Positions 8,449 to 9,870 of a stretch of DNA of 9,870 nucleotides are shown piece after piece (positions within the stretch are counted from its first letter, which is position 1; the number at the start of each line of letters is the position of its first letter). A program made the position numbers and the translations under genes. Below the pieces are notes generated by a model. The model did no database searches. It saw only the letters and a list, made by a program, of their open reading frames with translations, and was not told the origin of the DNA. The DNA is from Bacteroidia bacterium (GTDB lineage Bacteria; Bacteroidota; Bacteroidia; Bacteroidales; Azobacteroidaceae), in the NCBI GenBank assembly GCA_025996865.1, contig BNTV01000153.1, positions 1-9,870 on the forward strand, read 5' to 3'.

Positions 8449-8487
8449 GCGATTAATTTGTTTTAAAAGAAACCTGCTCTTTGTTTA

Positions 8488-8495
8488 CAAAGTTA
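8488..8495 (-). promoter_or_regulatory. Predicted -7 promoter element of the 220-residue secreted protein gene
   Basis: The minus strand reads TAACTTTG, a full match to TAnnTTTG. It lies 39 bases before the start codon, giving a short leader of roughly 30 bases. The 11 nt upstream (8496-8506) separate it from the TTATTAA repeat array. A -33 TTTG at the usual spacing is missing and the repeats cover that position, which suggests dependence on an activator. Confidence 0.65.
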
Positions 8496-8506
8496 ATTAA
8501 TCATTA

Positions 8507-8542
8507 TTAATAAAGTACTTAATAAAATACTTAATAAACAAA
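8507..8542 (-). repeat. Three tandem 12-bp units upstream of the 220-residue gene, candidate activator operator
   Basis: On the plus strand the units are TTAATAAAGTAC (8507-8518), TTAATAAAATAC (8519-8530) and TTAATAAACAAA (8531-8542). On the transcribed strand each ends in TTATTAA, so the heptamer recurs three times with a 12-bp period. The array lies 26 bases after the regulator gene's stop and 11 nt before the TAACTTTG element. The arrangement matches the array before susC. SARP regulators are known to bind direct heptamer repeats with about one helical turn between them next to the core promoter. Assigning this site to the local regulator is inference. Confidence 0.65.
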
Positions 8543-8568
8543 AAAATAAAGAAATTTTACCGGAAAAA

Positions 8569-9870
8569 TCACGAAATGATCCGTTCGAAAGAATAATTAT
8601 AGTTGGTTCCATACAAAGTTTGGTAATGTTTCGCGAAAGAATCGTATGTTGTCTTGGCTAATCCGTTTTTTCCCATTTTGACCAATGCCTTGCATTTGAG
8701 TTTCAAAGCATCGTCGTTCAATACGTCATGGATTAAAATTGTGTCAGCCAGATAAATAAGTTCGGCAGGTGAAAAAACGGATTCATTTTGTCTGCTGACA
8801 TCGATCAGTAAATCAACCAGTTCGTTTGTAAAACTTGCTTTGAAAATATCAACCCATTCGATTTGCAGGTTCGGTAGCAACTCTCCGGATGATACAATAT
8901 TCAGCAACTTTATTATTTCTTCCTTGGTCCATCTGTTTTTTTTCCTTATACCCCGGATTAATAGGAGCGCTTCGTAATAGTCGCAATATATTTCATCGTC
9001 AAACTTTGTAATCCAGTATGAATTGGAACTTTCAATATTCAGGTAGCCAATATTTTCGAATATTTGGCGTATTTTGGATATCATTACCGACCGGTTATTT
9101 TTTGCACTGTCACGAGTTTTATTCGGCCATAAGGTATCTTCAAGTTTCGAGGAGGAAATTCCCCGGCCGTCTTCTTTAAAGGTATTCAATAGAATAATCA
9201 GGAATAACCGCTTCGACATGGGAGAAAATTCACCGGTGATATCATTGCCGTTTTTGTCTTTCACCTGAAATTCCCCGAAAAGGAATATGGCTTGTTCTTT
9301 CTTCCGTCCGTTAACTTGCTTGACTTCCTTGAGTTCTTTGTCGAGCAGTTTGTTTAACTGCTCACTATCCATTTCACTATTAATTTTTTTCTTCCGGAAA
9401 AACCAGTATGCATAAATTGCTGAAATCAGTAACAAAACAAGTATTCCGACTCCTATGAAATACATACTGTCATTATTACTAATCAATTGGTTTATATATG
9501 TTTCCGAAACAGGAGGGTAGGACAGGCTGTAAATAGATACCGACGCTAATGAATCGGTAGGCAGAGAAGAATAGGTGATGGCGTATAATTCTCCGGTTTC
9601 CTGATTCTGAAATAAATCGGCGTATGATAATATATCGTTGAAATAAAAAGGAATACGATTTGTAACTATCTCATATTCAGGTTTTAGTAAAGAAAATTTT
9701 GCAAGAGAAAGCGAAGTTTCATACTGGTTTTGCGGAAGAAAAAAATTAATAGTGAAATGGATAGTGAGCAGTTTGTTTAACTGCTCACTATCCATTTCAC
9801 TATTAATTTTTTTCTTCCGGAAAAACCAGTATGCATAAATTGCTGAAATCAGTAACAAAACAAGTATTCC
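8569..9870 (-). CDS. Membrane-anchored SARP-like (winged helix plus BTAD) transcriptional regulator, 5' end missing or chimeric
   Basis: The frame is open from the right edge to the TGA at 8569-8571. A TTG at 9858 could be called as a start but has no support, because 9733-9870 is a rearranged copy of sequence inside the gene. Reliable coding begins near 9732. In order: about 90 extracytoplasmic residues (IPFYFNDILSYADLF, GELYAITYSS, VSIYSLSYPP), perhaps the last blade of a beta-propeller; a transmembrane helix, IGVGILVLLLISAIYAYWFF (about 9397-9465), followed by RKKK; a charged linker; a winged-helix domain (about 8990-9290) with FLFGEFQVKDKNG, FSPMSKRLFLIILLN, KLEDTLWPNK and NRSVMISKIRQIF; and a C-terminal helical BTAD-like domain with HDVLNDDALKLKCKALVKMG and the ending YNYSFERIIS. 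The layout implies a one-component sensor: an outside signal controls a tethered activator. No kinase or receiver domain is visible. Genes and repeat arrays immediately downstream are its likely targets. Confidence 0.85.
   Translation of the reverse strand, partial: GILVLLLISAIYAYWFFRKKKINSEMDSEQLNKLLTIHFTINFFLPQNQYETSLSLAKFSLLKPEYEIVTNRIPFYFNDILSYADLFQNQETGELYAITYSSLPTDSLASVSIYSLSYPPVSETYINQLISNNDSMYFIGVGILVLLLISAIYAYWFFRKKKINSEMDSEQLNKLLDKELKEVKQVNGRKKEQAIFLFGEFQVKDKNGNDITGEFSPMSKRLFLIILLNTFKEDGRGISSSKLEDTLWPNKTRDSAKNNRSVMISKIRQIFENIGYLNIESSNSYWITKFDDEIYCDYYEALLLIRGIRKKNRWTKEEIIKLLNIVSSGELLPNLQIEWVDIFKASFTNELVDLLIDVSRQNESVFSPAELIYLADTILIHDVLNDDALKLKCKALVKMGKNGLAKTTYDSFAKHYQTLYGTNYNYSFERIIS
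9343..9447 (-). repeat. 105-bp direct repeat, original copy inside the regulator gene
   Basis: This segment is identical over 105 bases to 9766-9870, with an offset of 423 bases (141 codons, in frame). It encodes the transmembrane end and linker, GILVLLLISAIYAYWFF through EQLNKL. Here it continues naturally on both sides (MYFIGV before, DKELKEV after), so it is taken as the genuine copy. It contains a small natural hairpin, GAGCAG-9 nt-CTGCTC (9343-9363), which is the likely turn-around point for the rearrangement at the window end. Confidence 0.95.
9733..9819. repeat. Long perfect inverted repeat (39-bp arms, 9-nt spacer) at the rearranged window end
   Basis: Bases 9733-9771 are the exact reverse complement of 9781-9819 and also of 9358-9396. 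The spacer TTTGTTTAA is the same as the loop of the natural GAGCAG/CTGCTC hairpin at 9343-9363, whose 6-bp stem has in effect been extended to 39 bp. Translated, it gives a mirror-like insertion (TIHFTINFF) in the regulator that has no counterpart at the original locus. This is what copying back along a fold-back strand would produce. Confidence 0.95.
9766..9870 (-). repeat. 105-bp direct repeat, second copy running off the window end
   Basis: This is an exact copy of 9343-9447, with no mismatch found by eye. It ends only because the window ends. It follows the inverted arm directly and keeps the reading frame, so it produces a false upstream transmembrane segment in the translated regulator. 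Perfect identity and position at the sequence end point to an amplification or assembly chimera. A recent real duplication is the alternative. Confidence 0.95.

Noticed and set aside
8507..8542. CRISPR-like short array
   Set aside because: The units are 12 bp and contiguous, with no spacers and no cas genes. The promoter-linked position fits an operator instead.
8556..8568. AT-rich inverted repeat with a CCGG centre just after the regulator stop, followed by a T-rich run, as a terminator
   Set aside because: The stem is only about five A:T pairs, too weak to call in this AT-rich gap.
9856..9858. TTG as the start codon of the regulator
   Set aside because: The frame is open to the window edge, and this TTG is a leucine codon inside the duplicated transmembrane segment (GILVLLLIS). 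The region is a rearranged copy, so no start can be assigned here.

Overview
The window looks like part of a Bacteroidota (probably Bacteroidales) chromosome or metagenome contig. The evidence is a SusC/SusD pair, a DUF3823-type lipoprotein, AT-rich start regions without a Shine-Dalgarno sequence, and promoter elements of the Bacteroidota TAnnTTTG type. A closer taxonomic placement is not possible from what can be seen. All six supported genes lie on the minus strand, so transcription runs from high to low coordinates.

In order of transcription the layout is as follows. (1) 9870-8569: a 5'-truncated membrane-anchored regulator with an extracytoplasmic part, one transmembrane helix, a winged helix and a C-terminal BTAD-like helical domain (SARP-like). 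(2) 8448-7786: a small secreted protein of unknown function. (3) 7528-4331: a SusC/RagA TonB-dependent outer-membrane transporter. (4) 4318-2213: its SusD/RagB surface lipoprotein. (5) 2185-1391: a DUF3823-type lipoprotein. (6) 1273 to beyond position 1: a large secreted protein, probably an enzyme, cut by the left edge. It has no stop codon inside the window. Genes 3-5 are tightly packed (gaps of 12 and 27 bases). A terminator-like hairpin separates them from gene 6.

Together the genes resemble a polysaccharide-utilisation-type locus. SusC and SusD bind and import a ligand, the DUF3823 lipoprotein probably sits at the surface with them, and the secreted protein may process the ligand. The substrate cannot be read from the sequence.

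The most interesting signal is regulatory. Upstream of both the small secreted gene and susC there are three tandem 12-bp units built on TTATTAA (minus strand). In both places the array ends exactly 11 nt before a TAnnTTTG promoter element. This resembles the way SARP-family activators use direct heptamer repeats next to a core promoter, and a SARP-like regulator is encoded immediately upstream. I infer that this regulator switches on both transcription units.

The right end (about 9733-9870) is anomalous. It holds a perfect 105-bp copy of sequence found at 9343-9447, joined through a 39-bp-arm inverted repeat. It looks like a template-switch product and is most likely an amplification or assembly chimera at a contig end. 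The apparent N-terminus of the regulator there should not be trusted.
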